A stretch of 64,000 nucleotides of DNA from Seminavis robusta (taxonomy: Eukaryota > Bacillariophyta > Bacillariophyceae > Naviculales > Naviculaceae): positions 1-64,000 of the forward strand of contig CAICTM010000464.1 in assembly GCA_903772945.1 (NCBI GenBank). Direction: 5' to 3'. Within the stretch, counting starts at the first letter, position 1; the number at the start of each line of letters is the position of its first letter. Of the stretch, positions 10,104-21,778 are shown in pieces. The position numbers and the translations under genes are program-made. Under the pieces are notes generated by a model. The model made no database searches. It was not told the origin of the DNA and was given only the letters and a program-made list of their open reading frames with translations.

Positions 10104-11749
10104 GCAAAGCATGATTGACGCCAGTCTTATTACTAGGCGGGCGGTTTTTTGGGACCTCAATCAAAGATATGTGTATGCATTATTTCAAACTTTTAAACTA
10201 CATATTAGTCTATCATAAAAGTAATACTGTTTCGTTAGGTGTTGATTTGGTGAGATTGGTGATTGATTGGTGGAATGCAACACAATAATAACAACGCAGA
10301 GTGACCGTGACGAATGTACCGACGCGAAGCGACTTGACTCTTCTATCTACCTTTAGAACTCTATGATGCGTGTACTTTCAGAAGTTACTTGGCGATTGGC
10401 AAATCATCTTCTTTCGTGCGATACTTTGGCAACAAACAAAACCGCTGTCAACAAGACTTGTGTGATCACTGTGGACCCCTTGCCCTTGCTTGGCAGAACG
10501 TAGAGCTCGCAAAGGGCCGACCATTCCAAAGCCCGCGCATTCCACTCATTCCATAACCAAATCAAAGCAAGGAATTTCCAGTATCCATGGCGGTTTCCTC
10601 CGCCGAAATCAACCTGAACGATGTGTGGAGTTGTGTTCCACGAAGCGTGGACTATTATCCACGCTCTTGGATTTGAGTCCAGTCGAGTGATGAGTCTTAC
10701 CAAGATTGCATAACCACCGTTTAACCGCCAATAAATACGACACGTTCTGGCCTGTCACATTCGCAAAGATTTCCTTTTTACGGAACCATAGAAGCCCTTG
10801 TGTTAAGATACTATTCTACCCTACATGTACATCTGGCTCCAACAGGAGCGTGTGCAAAATGGAGCAGCAGGTTGGAGAATTGCAGGAAGGCTAGGCTCCT
10901 GCTGTCCAGCACCACCCCACTCTTCTTTCCAGTGTCCGGGTACTGGGACCTGTTGGAATCGAATCAAGTCAGAGATTGAGCCACCCCTCGTGAGAAACCT
11001 TGATACCGTCCAGTAATCGAGAGATGAGAACTACCATACCAATCCATGACAGTGATCAAATCTGTTGATTGCTGCAGAGATGGAAAGGAATAGATGCTAC
11101 ACCCTATAGGTACAGCCACACTGTCAGCAAAACCAAGCAATATGATACTGGTAGGCAGGCCAAGCAACTTTTAGTCTCCTCCTACAAAACTGACAATAGA
11201 ATCTAAATAAGAGGGCAGAATTCGAAAGATTACCCAGGCAATGGACATCCATCAATTTGTTTACGCTGAAGACCTACGGAAAACTAGTACGGTACGTGGA
11301 AATGGTACCGGCTGGTACAGATTCTTCAAAAATGTTTCAGCCAAGGAAGCGCGCAGTTTATGAACCACACCACACAAAAGGAGGGAGAAGCCTCTGACCG
11401 CTGTCTGTCGCATAGCAATCATCAAGCGAAGGTAGGACATGAGCACCACAGCCAAGCTCGTCCATTATTTGTCACAGTTGGATGTCACACCATTAGCCTT
11501 CAAGTTTTCAAAGTCTGCTATTAGCTTGGCTTGTCTGCTCTCACAATATCATTCTCTTTGCCCTCTTTTGTTCTTGACGGCGGCTACCAATAGTACCGGT
11601 ATTGTTGCGGTGAAGTGCAGTGTTGTTGTCCTCTTGGTGCTCTTTGGCTGTACTACTACTAGCTAGCTAGTCCTCGCTGATCCAACATCCAAGCAAATCC
11701 ACTTCAACAAGAGTTTGGTTTGGAGGCACACCGCACTGCACGTAAGACT
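10104..11749. other. Intergenic region between SGNH-like and first HSF gene
   Basis: I see no convincing gene in this 1.65 kb. It contains AT-rich 3' flank sequence directly after 10103, a short inverted repeat around CCACG/CGTGG near 10640-10665, and a CTAGCTAG palindrome at 11660-11671 just upstream of the HSF start. Confidence 0.5.
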
Positions 11750-13970
11750 ATGGAACCCAATAATATGCAACCCGCCGACATGCCAGGGTCTGGTAACGTC
11801 GATCCCAATCCTCCGCAGCCCGCTACCAGCGGTGGAGGCGGAGATGACGACGATGACTCGGACAAGGGTGGAGACGAAGACGTACCAATGACCTTTCCGC
11901 AACGGGTAAGTGATGGTGTGCTTCTATTAGATATTATGGTGGCAGTGTAGTCTGGTGCAGTCTGATCTGGGGATGATCTGATGGGATTGATTCGAGACTT
12001 AACTCAACCTTGTCTGTTCTGTGTGCCTGGATCAGATGATGGAAATCCTCACCAACGATAAGCTTTCAGACATAATCACTTGGCTCCCTCATGGTGAGTA
12101 AAGTACAATAGTTGTGTGCGGTGCTACCCCGGCCCGTCTGATGTGGGTTTATCGCTGCGCCTTTCTTTCTACGGTATGGTACTCCAAGGTCGTGGGTTCG
12201 TCATCCTTCAGAAGAAGCGCTTTGCCAATGAAATCATGCCAAAGGTATGGTCATCTATTTGCTAGCTAGCTGATTGAGAAGAGACTGCTGTGCTTTTAGT
12301 TCCATAGTTTGCCCAACTCACCAACCAACAAACTATCGATTGGATACCTCAGTTTTTCAATAAAAAGTCCAAGTTCACCAGTTTTACCAGGAAGCTCAAC
12401 CGATGGTAAGTGTTTGGTGTTGGTCTTTCGGGGCGCATGAAAACACTCCATTGGCTCACTACCCTCCATCATATATGTCAATAGGAACTTCACCCGCGTC
12501 ACACGAGGACCAGAAACCGGCGCCTATTACCATCCGCTATTCCAAAAGAATAATCTGCGGCTATGTATGCAGATGAGTTGTATCAGCTCCAAGTCGGCTC
12601 AGCAGTTGCAGCCAATGAATCCAGTGGCTCTGGGATTGGCCATGCCTCAGCCAGGGCAACCCATGGGACCGGGAATGGCGCCGCATGGGATGGTACCCAT
12701 ACCGGGGGACGAAGGAAACTACATGAGACTACGGCAACTCGAAGAGCAGCGACAGAACCTTTTGTTGCAACAACAAAAGCAACAACAACAGTTGATGGCT
12801 TTGGCAGGGTTTGGGGGAGCCCCCGGGGCTCCACCACCCATGGCCGGCGCACCACCGACTTCTGGGCCGCCCATGCCTCCGGGAGCTCCGCCACCTCCTG
12901 GACAGCAGCCAATGCCAGCTCCTCACCCGGGAATGCAAGTGCAAGCTCCTCACCCTGGAATGCCACCGCAGCAGCAACAACAGATGCCCCATGCTATGCC
13001 ACCCAATCCAAATCAACCTCAGCCACCTCCGGGAGCACCCAACCCTGCCATGGCGGCAAATCCATACCTGGCCATGCTCATGGCCAATCAAGGAATGATG
13101 CAAATGAGCCCTCAACCAGGACATCCCGGTCCACCGGCTCCATACAATGGCGCTCCCATGAACATGGCGCCGATGAATCCCATGCAAATGAACATGGCGC
13201 CAATGCAGGCTCAGTTCTTTGTCCAACAACCGCATTTCCAGGGCTTTATGCAGCAACCGATGCAGCCAGGACAAATGCCACTACCGCCTCCGGGACAGAT
13301 GCAACCCATGCCAGCATACCCCGGGCAGCCGCATATGCAAATGCAACCCCAGGCAGCTCCTCTACCTGGTCAGCCCATGCCTGCACCAGCACCTCAAGCT
13401 CCTGCTCCCGGCCAGCCCATGCCTGCGCCAGCCCCGCAACAGCAGCAACCTCCACCACAACAACAGGCACCCATGCCAGCTCCGGCACTGCAACCAATGC
13501 CGGCACAACAGCAACCAATGCCAGCTCCTCAGCAGCAGCAGCAGCAGCCACCGCCACAAATGGTACCACATCAGCCTCAAATGCAGCAGCCACAAATGGC
13601 TCCACAGCCCGCACCTGTTGCCCCGCCACCGCCACCACAATCTCCTCAAGTACAGCAGCAACTACCTCCCGCTCCCGCAGCACCTGCTCCCCCGGCACCC
13701 ATGCCAGCGATGGCGCAGCAACCCATGATGGCTCCTCCTCAGATGCAACCACAGCAACAACAACAACAACAACAACAACACCCACAATTGAATCAGCAAC
13801 AAATAGCCGCCATTGCGACTATCGGTCAAGCCCTCATGGGAAACGCACCTCTCCCACCGCCCATGCCGCCACCTCAACAGCAGGTACCAGTACAACAGCA
13901 AGTACAGCAACCACAGCAGCCTCCGGTTAGCGGGAACACTGCTACGACCAATCCCAACGGGGGAACATAA
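11750..13970 (+). CDS. Heat shock transcription factor (HSF-type), five exons
   Basis: Splice sites give exons 11750-11905, 12036-12093, 12189-12244, 12353-12405 and 12485-13970, joining in frame to 602 aa. After an acidic leader, the HSF DNA-binding domain runs from TFPQR through MEILTNDKLSDIITWLPHG, RGFVILQKKRF, FTSFTRKLNRW and NFTRVTRGPETGAYYHPLF, matching the winged-helix order of the family. The remaining ~450 residues are Pro/Gln/Met/Ala-rich low complexity, as expected of an activation region; I see no clear heptad-repeat oligomerisation domain. An upstream in-frame acceptor (exon from 12308) would add 15 residues between IMPK and FFNKKSKF. The 12353 choice restores the normal domain spacing. 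It should bind heat shock elements in the nucleus. Confidence 0.9.
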
Positions 13971-15219
13971 GATGGTCTGAAGGGGTGACTTTTGCAGGAA
14001 TGGCATGGTTGCAAGAAACTACCTGCTTGAGCGACCTTTGCTCCTACCGAGACGGAGCTGTAGCCGAAAACCTACTGTAGCCTCCTACAACTTCCTAGAA
14101 TGTAGATATCTCTATCTTGCTAACCATACTCTAGCTAGCTAGCTGTAACTGCAACAAGGACAGGTGCTTTCCTAATCTCAGCTGTCTTTCACAAGATCGC
14201 AAGTTTGTGGAGTACCGGTACACGTGCGGATGAAGCAAAATGAATTCGACCCCCGCCCTTCCTGATTGCGATTGCTGATGTCAGGAAGTCGTAGCAGGCG
14301 AAGTGTGACAGGTCTGTGACCTGTCACACGCCTGTGAAAGCTCGTAAAATCCTCCAGCGATAAGCTAAGTTTGTCGATGCGATACGTCATGGTCGCGTCA
14401 TAGACAACTTCCCAGTCTTTCCTTGAATATAAGATATAAATTGATTGGCTGTTTGCAATGCTCAATACCGGCACGAGGAGACAGCCATCAAGTTCAGCCA
14501 ACCTTCTTTAGAAAGTGGAACTGGAGCCCTTTGGGCTTGAACGGATCAGGTGCTGGTCTACTGCTAGGAGTGGAATCGGACTGGATCAGGGGCACAGAGA
14601 TTTCTTGCTTTGACAAGAGTGTTCCAAACCAAAGAACGTGGGGTCTGCGAGGCAGGATCCTATCTTGCACACATGCGTGCATTGGCTTGACAGGACCAAC
14701 TCATCTTCCCAGGCACTGAGCTGGATCTTATTTAGCTCCTTGCTTCGCTAATTAAAAAGCTGTCTCGTATTACAAACTCTGCTTGTATCAATGACACCTT
14801 GAGATACAACCACCATAGCTTGCCTGTTATAATGGCAACAGCCAAGGCTAAGCCGAGTGCTGCTATAAAGAACAATAGGCGGCTGTAGCGCTAGCTATGT
14901 GAGGTAGCAGACCTAAATCAGTGTTGCTCTTGTGTGTCAAGTGTGTTGCATAGGTGGCTGTTTCTTAAATTCAAAGGAAGCTTCGTAGCTAAATTTGTAC
15001 TCTTTTGGGTTAAGGTTTACGATCCGAAATTGCTCAGCGCGCCGTCCAAGTCAATGCTTACATCATCCTTTGCTCATCACTTTTTAAGCATCGCTTTGAC
15101 AGAACACTCAAAAATGAGTGCTCGTTATACCACACGGAATGTTGGTTGGCATCATGGCACCATCTCCCATCATTACGCATCTTGTCCATCAATCTCTTTT
15201 GAAAACTCATGAAAGCAGA
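13971..15219. other. Intergenic region between the two HSF genes
   Basis: No convincing gene. It contains CTAGCTAGCTAGCT at 14131-14144 and a perfect 11-bp-stem hairpin at 14303-14329. Confidence 0.5.
14303..14329. repeat. Perfect 11-bp inverted repeat (hairpin)
   Basis: GTGTGACAGGT is followed after the 5-base loop CTGTG by its exact reverse complement ACCTGTCACAC. It lies about 330 bp downstream of the first HSF stop codon. It could be a protein-binding palindrome or an RNA hairpin in a 3' trailer; the function is unknown. Confidence 0.75.
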
Positions 15220-17432
15220 ATGATGGCTGCTGATAGTGGGGCTACGACACCAATGGGGACTGATGTTACGGTAACCGCCAATGGAGATCAGAAGCAGCCA
15301 GCACTGGGTGGAACCGGGGCTGTGGCGGTACCTGCTTCATCTACCCACGTGACCACTAGCAACAGTACCGAAACCACGACCGATAAAGGTGGAAACGAAG
15401 TCGATGATAGCTCCACAGTGACCCCAGAAAACAATGATTCTAGTGAAAACAACAATCTGGATGTCAAGGATGAAGCCGGGGAGGATCTCAATGATGAACC
15501 TCAGAAAACTTTTCCACAAAGGGTAAGTAGCCATGTGACTCCCGTAAAATTAGGCGAGGCCATATTAGCCTCCTAGCACGAAACGACTTGTCTGATCTTG
15601 TACCTCTCTCTTGAACAGCTTATGGAAATGCTTAGTGATGAGGCCAGCAAGGATGCCATTACTTGGTTGCCGCACGGGAAAGCCTTCATCATCTACAAGA
15701 AAAAGTCTTTCTCAGAAGAGGTACTCCCTAGGTACTTCAAGGCGTGCAAGTATACATCCTTCACTCGAAAGGTAATTCCCCAGAAGGCCTGTATGGATCC
15801 CTGGACGTCCTTGTTGCTTCAACTTACGCATCCGTCCCTCCTTTGTTGCAGCTGAATCGATGGGGCTTCACACGTGTGACCCGGGGACCCGAGATGGGAA
15901 GCTACTTCCACCCCAAGTTTCTCCGAGATGACGCCCATCAGTGCCTTCAGATGTGCAGTAATAGCGGGGCCAACCCTGCCAAGTTCGCACAACTGATGTT
16001 TCCAGGAGGACAGGCGGCAACTCAGAACATCTTCCCAATGATGCCCGGCGGACTGCCTGGAGGGATGCCTACCATGCCCATGGTCGGCTACTTCCCAGGG
16101 ATGCCAGGGATGATACCTTTTGGAATGTCGAATCCTGTGGCTCCCTCCACACCTGGGACTACTGCGGCACCGATGGATGCGAATACAGCACTGATGATGC
16201 AGCAGCAGCAAATGGCCATGATGCAACAGATGCAACAGTTCCAGATCCAGCAGATGCATCTCCAGCAGCAAATGCAGCACGGGACCACCAGCACAACTGC
16301 TGCAGCCACTGCGAGTACGCCGACTGCGACTCCAGTGTTCTCTGCAGTGAGCAACCCTATCGCTTCGGTGAATTCCCTTGGCACTGCGATTGGTGCCCCA
16401 GCTGTACCGGTTGCTACGACAACCCAAGCCGTCATGGCTCCCGGGGCTTCGAAAAGTGAGACGATGGCAGCTGCTCCACAGCCTACCATTATGATATGGG
16501 CGCCTCCCATGCCGCAACCGCAGGCTCAGAAGCAGCCAGCGGTTCCACACCAGCCACAATCGCAGGCACCCGTCCCTACGCAACCGGAGGCACCGGTACC
16601 AGCACCTCTGCCTCATCAGCAAGCCCCGACGCTACATCAAGCCCCAGCTCCACAAGCCCCAATGCCTCACCATCAGGCACCGGCAACTCACACGCAAGAA
16701 CCACAGTCTCCTTCAAAGTATCCACAAAGTAGTCAACACCATGCGCCGATCTCGGCTCCACAGGTCCACACAAGACAAACCCAGTCAACCCACCACGGAC
16801 AAGAAGCCTTGAAGAATGTTCAGCAACAAGAACAGAGGAGACAGGAAGCACACCAGCCACAAGGTGGTTCTCACCACCATCAGATTCCAAGTCAGACCCC
16901 TCATGGGGCACAACAGCCAGGGCAAGCTCCACAGACACAGCATGGTTCTCATAGCCATCACTCACACATGCAGCCTCAACATCCTGGGGCACAGAGCCAA
17001 GCTCAGCCCCATGGGCACCAGCAAGTGCAGCACCAACCTGCTCAAACCCAGCACACCTCCCACCCTGTACAACACAAACCTGAGAGCCAGCATCAGCACA
17101 CACAACCACAAACCTATCACCACTCTGATGTACAAAATACAACAGGACATGCCCACACAATACATCAGCACAACAGTGGACATAACTATCAAGTGCAACA
17201 AGGACATCCACAAGGATACCACCAGACTGTACAATACCAGGGGCAACAAGTAGATCATGCACCACAGCAACAGCCACAAGCACAAGCACAGCAAAGTCAA
17301 TCACAGCAGTACTATCACCCGCAGCAGTACCATCACTCACAAGAACAGTCTCACCAAGACGCTTCTCAGTCATCACAAATGTATGCCTCCTCTGGTCAGA
17401 GCATGAATGGGGAACCACACATGTTACATTAG
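15220..17432 (+). CDS. Heat shock transcription factor (HSF-type), three exons
   Basis: Exons 15220-15522, 15619-15771 and 15852-17432 join in frame to 678 aa. The start was chosen at the first of two adjacent ATGs before AADSGATTP; an in-frame upstream ATG is possible. The HSF domain reads TFPQR, LMEMLSDEASKDAITWLPHG, KAFIIYKKKSFSEEVLP, RYFKACKYTSFTRK, LNRWGFTRVTRGPEMGSYFHPKF, a complete winged-helix domain. The first intron falls at the same site and phase (after FPQR) as in the HSF upstream; the last one is shifted by several codons. The long tail is Met/Gln/Pro-rich, then His/Gln-rich up to the stop. This is a tandem paralogue of the 11750 gene and probably a nuclear transcription factor. 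Confidence 0.92.
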
Positions 17433-19042
17433 TCACTCACAGCTCAAACACGCCTTACAAAGTAGGAGCCAAAGGACATCAGACAGCAAGGAAGGATACC
17501 CCTTTGGACTCCTGCATTGTGACTTGATGTTAGGTAGAGATCATTTGGTTTGACCTGGGAGCGTCATACATCATTTTAGTCTGTACATTATACATGAAAA
17601 TACTTTCATATTTCTGCGCTGCAGTTTGGCAGCACCCGCAATGGTCCTACTAGATAGTGCATGCTACTGCCAAACAATGCTTGCAAGTCATCAGTCAGCA
17701 GCTTGGATTACTGGCAGTGAAACAACCTACCTGGTACGCAGGAAGGGGGCAGTGCCAGCTATCCTGGTTCTCTCCTAGCTAGCTACTAGGTACTATCCCT
17801 GCATCAGTACACACTCAGACTCGACTCCTGTCTGGTTATCTCCAAGCCTTCAACTTGTGGTCCGGGACGATGTGCAGCGCTTCCATTGGACCCCAACAGT
17901 GCCTTTTCCTTTCGTTGTCAGATCCCGTTCCCATGACTGAGGACTCGACTCTTCGACTCGACTCGACTGAACGGTTCCGCTCTATAGACCGGTGCGGTAG
18001 TAGCCAGCTAGCAAGCAACTACAGGTAGTTTTAGAGCAACACCTCCCTTTTGAATCAAATACAGCAACGTCTCTCTCACAGAGCGAACAAGATAGTTGAG
18101 TTGCCAAGCAAAGGCAGCAATGAGAACCAAAATGGCAAGGGTATCCTGCTCCACTTCTTTGCGTTTGGTGGTTGTGCAATGCCGTGGCCTTCCGTCGCAC
18201 TGGCTCCTCTGATGCCTCGCTCTGCCGGCCTGGTAGCATTGGAATCTGGCTGTTTTGGGGGTCGATGCCTGGCTGGGGACGTGCCGCTTCAGATCGAGTC
18301 TTTGGCAATTGCATTGCCCGGGAAACATGTATGTAGTGCATTGTATCTTGCCGGCCAAAGCTCATAAATCGATCGATACACAACAGCCACCACTAGGCTT
18401 ACCACCCTCCCCGAACACACACGAACCCGAGCCACAAATCCACTTGCTCGAATCGAACGAGGACGCCAAAACCATGCATCCGTCCAGCCCATATCACTTC
18501 TTTGACGTCACCCGCCACGCCGCAAGGTTACATTGCGTGGATCCCCTCCACTTTGTGTCATCATCGCATGGACGACACTCTCCTCCTTGTCTGCTTCGTC
18601 CTCATCGCAGCCCTCGACTTCTTCGGCTTTCGTTTCTCCTTCCAACGGCGAGGAAAACGCCAAGGAAGCAAGCAGCTGGTGGGAGAGTGTGAACAGACAA
18701 CAAGGATGAGAAAAGAAGCAGAGACAAACCAGACGCGCGACCAAGACAACCTAAACGTAGAGCCAAAGGTCCAGTAGAACATGCACCTTGGTGTGAATCG
18801 GTACCGGTCGTCATCGTCCCCTCAAAAGAAAAGAGGAAACAGCCCCTGAACGCATACGAAGACGATTCATGAAATGTAAAAATGCAGACTACTATTCTTT
18901 CCTTCTTTAGACATGCATGCTGCCAAGTCTTTGCCCTTCGTGGCAAGGAGCTGGAGACCGGCAAACTATTTGAGCAGCGGAATATGAAGATCCAACAAAC
19001 TAACCATCGTAACTGATGCACCATCCAGGCCAACCTCAACTT
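17433..19042. other. Intergenic region between HSF and LRR genes
   Basis: These genes converge here, so it holds two 3' flanks. A GACTC repeat lies near 17938-17966. Short open frames (for example 18502-18777 on +, with one hydrophobic stretch) have no recognisable content and are not called as genes. Confidence 0.5.
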
Positions 19043-21778
19043 TTAAGGACCGGCTGCCAGATTCCTTCCTCGCAAATGAGACGTGTTGGCCGCCACATCA
19101 CAAGGGCACCAATTGCAGCCACAAACCGTATGCTCCGTTCCATACATATCAATGCCTAAACCAGTGCGATTGACGGAATCATAAGCTCCCAGCGAGCACA
19201 ATTCTTCGGGGACCATTCCGGACAATCGATTGCCATTCATGGTGATTCGCACCAAGTGTGAAGCCAAGGCGTTGAATTCTTGGGGAATACGCCCAGTCAA
19301 ATCGTTGTTTTCCAACCGAAGCACCTGCAGCCCAGAGAGATCGGCCAGCTGGGACGGAATGGTTCCAGTGAGGATATTTTGTCGGAGCGACAAGGAGGTC
19401 AAGCGGGGCATGGTTCCAAATTCACTTGGGATGTGTCCCGAGAACTTATTCATTTGCATGTGGAGTGTTTGGGTGTTGGTCATTTGTGTGAGCTCGGTGG
19501 GGATCTTTCCCGTGAACACATTGCCCAAAAGCTCCATGTCCTCCATGCTGGTGAGCAGCCCAAACTCGGTGGGGATACTCCCCGACAAGCGGTTGTGCCA
19601 CAAGTACACTTCCTTGGCACTAGCCATTTGTCCCATTTCCGTGGGCATGTGGCCGGACAACCAATTACCCCCCAAAGCCAAATATTGGAGATGGCTCATC
19701 CAACCGAGTTGACTGGGAATGTTTCCGACCAAGTAGTTGCTTCGCAAGTTGAGCTCAATGAGATAAGGGAGTCTAAAGATTTCATCGGGCAACAACTGTT
19801 GCATGGTGGCATTGATGGAATTTCCAATCAGCGAGAACCTTTCCAGAGAGGGCAAGCAATGGTGCACTTCGGGAGGAACGTGGAGGGAATGAAAGTGATC
19901 AGTCAGGCCCAATCCACGTAAGGAAATGGCAGTGATTTCTCGGTTGTCATTGCAGGAGGTAAGGGTGTTGCAGTGTTGCTCGGCATCGACATCTTCTTCT
20001 TCCACGTAGCAATCACGCTTTTCAAAAAACCAGTCGCACTCATGCTTATCATGCCGCATCCATGTGTCTTGGAACATGGCTGGCCAGGTGGGTCCTTGCA
20101 TGGCGTGGTAGAATGTAGCAAGACCAAAGAGCTGCATCTTTCTTGATTCACTCATGGTGGGCAAGTCTGGGTGATTGGAAAGCCAGATTCTGGCTTTGTG
20201 CTGAGGTGAGGACTCATCGTTGAGGAGCTCCAAGGTGAAGCTTGGAAGACTCTGCATGAATATTTCCAAATGATCGTAACAAGGGCACCAATTGCAGCCA
20301 CAAACCGTATGCTCCGTTCCGAAAAAATCAATGGCCAAACCGGTTCGATTGACGGGATCGTAAACTCCCAGCGAGCACAATTCTTCCGGGACCATTCCGA
20401 TCAATCGATTGCCATTCATCGTGATTCGAACCAAGTCGGCAGCCAAGGCGTTGAATTCTTCGGGAATACTTCCGGTCAAGTCGTTGTGTTCCAACCGAAG
20501 CACCTTCAGCCCGGAGAGACCCGCCAGCTGGGATGGAATGGTTCCGGTGAGGGAATTTTGTCGGAGCGACAAGGAAGTCAAGCGGGGCATGGTTCCAAAT
20601 TCACTTGGGATGTGTCCTGTGAATAGATTCATTTGCATGTGGAGCATTTGGGCATTGGTCATTCGTGTGAGCTCAGTGGGGATCTTTCCCGTGAGCACAT
20701 TGCCCAAAAGCTCCATGTCCTCCATGTTGGTGAGTAACCCAAACTCGGATGGGATACTTCCCGACAAGCGGTTGTGCCACAAGTACACTTCCTTCGCACT
20801 GGCCATTTGCCCCATTTCCGTGGGCAGGCTGCCGGACAACCAATTGCCTGCCAATGAGAAAAATTGAAGGTTGCTCATCCAACCAAGTTGAGTGGGAATG
20901 TTTCCCACTAAATAGTTGTTTCGCAAGTTGAGCTCAATAAGATAGGGGAGTCGGAAAATGTCATCCGGCAAGAACTGTTCAATGGTGGCATTAATGGAGT
21001 TTCCAATAAGTGAGAATCGTTCCATAGATGGCAAGCAATGGTAGACCTCCGCGGGCACATGGATGGAATGAAAGTGATCAGTCAGGCCCAACCCACGCAA
21101 GGAAATGGCAATGATTTCTCGGTTGTCATTGCAGGCGGCGATGTCATTGCAGTGTTGCTCGGCATCAGCTTCGGCTTCCACATAGCAATCGACCTTTTCA
21201 AAATGCCAGTCACACTCGTGCTTATCATGCCGCATCCAGGTGTCTTGGAACTTGGCTGGCCAGGTGGGTCCGTGCATGGCGTGGTAGAACGAAGCAAGAC
21301 CAAAGAGCTGCATCTTTCTCGATTCACTCATGGTGGGCAAGTCCGGGTGATTGATTAGCCAGTTCTTGGCTTTGGATTGAGGGGAGGATTCATCGTTGAG
21401 GAGCTCCAATGTGAAGGCTGGGAGATTCTGCATTAAAAGATCCAAATTCCCCGAAGATGATTGGTTGGGAGATGTTGTTGTTGTTGTTGGCAGGTTATTA
21501 TTAACTGGAGCTGATGTCTGCGGAATCGGGTGGACGGTGCTCGACTGCATGGAAGAAGCCGTTGCTTTGTTTTCGTCTTTGGTGAGCACCACTGCCAACA
21601 CAACGACAAGGGCAAGCGTCAAAATCGCCAGGAAGACCGACACGAGGAATACGTTCCTTTTGCTTTTTCGATGAATTCGGGCTTCTTCCTCGGAGTCATC
21701 GCTCATACCCTCCGTGATATCTTCGGTACGTTTCGGTGAGGACGCAAAGTCCTCCGACATCATATCAATGGCGTCCAT
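19043..21778 (-). CDS. Type II membrane protein with two tandem LRR modules, 911 aa
   Basis: A single exon. A cytosolic, acidic N-terminus (1-41) precedes one membrane span at about 42-66. Outside lie two nearly identical modules of about 393 residues, starting near 112 and 505. Each has an N-terminal cap with Trp and Cys (TWPA..DTWMRHDKHECDW), then plant-type leucine-rich repeats of the L..L.L..N.L.G.IP kind (for example YLIELNLRNNYLVGNIP), and a Cys-rich end (CGCNWCPC). The two modules also match at DNA level with an offset of about 1.18 kb, indicating a recent internal duplication. The repeats suggest an extracellular ligand or protein-binding surface. No kinase or other signalling domain is encoded. 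The ligand is unknown. Confidence 0.88.
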   Translation of the reverse strand: MDAIDMMSEDFASSPKRTEDITEGMSDDSEEEARIHRKSKRNVFLVSVFLAILTLALVVVLAVVLTKDENKATASSMQSSTVHPIPQTSAPVNNNLPTTTTTSPNQSSSGNLDLLMQNLPAFTLELLNDESSPQSKAKNWLINHPDLPTMSESRKMQLFGLASFYHAMHGPTWPAKFQDTWMRHDKHECDWHFEKVDCYVEAEADAEQHCNDIAACNDNREIIAISLRGLGLTDHFHSIHVPAEVYHCLPSMERFSLIGNSINATIEQFLPDDIFRLPYLIELNLRNNYLVGNIPTQLGWMSNLQFFSLAGNWLSGSLPTEMGQMASAKEVYLWHNRLSGSIPSEFGLLTNMEDMELLGNVLTGKIPTELTRMTNAQMLHMQMNLFTGHIPSEFGTMPRLTSLSLRQNSLTGTIPSQLAGLSGLKVLRLEHNDLTGSIPEEFNALAADLVRITMNGNRLIGMVPEELCSLGVYDPVNRTGLAIDFFGTEHTVCGCNWCPCYDHLEIFMQSLPSFTLELLNDESSPQHKARIWLSNHPDLPTMSESRKMQLFGLATFYHAMQGPTWPAMFQDTWMRHDKHECDWFFEKRDCYVEEEDVDAEQHCNTLTSCNDNREITAISLRGLGLTDHFHSLHVPPEVHHCLPSLERFSLIGNSINATMQQLLPDEIFRLPYLIELNLRSNYLVGNIPSQLGWMSHLQYLALGGNWLSGHMPTEMGQMASAKEVYLWHNRLSGSIPTEFGLLTSMEDMELLGNVFTGKIPTELTQMTNTQTLHMQMNKFSGHIPSEFGTMPRLTSLSLRQNILTGTIPSQLADLSGLQVLRLENNDLTGRIPQEFNALASHLVRITMNGNRLSGMVPEELCSLGAYDSVNRTGLGIDMYGTEHTVCGCNWCPCDVAANTSHLRGRNLAAGP

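Noticed and set aside
10404-10703. 99-residue minus-strand open frame
   Set aside because: No family features; located in ordinary intergenic DNA with no supporting context.
12563-13930. Long + strand frame rich in Ala/Thr/Ser parallel to the HSF tail
   Set aside because: It is a shadow frame produced by the repetitive Pro/Gln/Ala codons of the true HSF reading frame.
18502-18777. Small + strand open frame with a hydrophobic stretch
   Set aside because: No recognisable domain, opposite-strand frames are equally open, and no splice or start evidence supports it.
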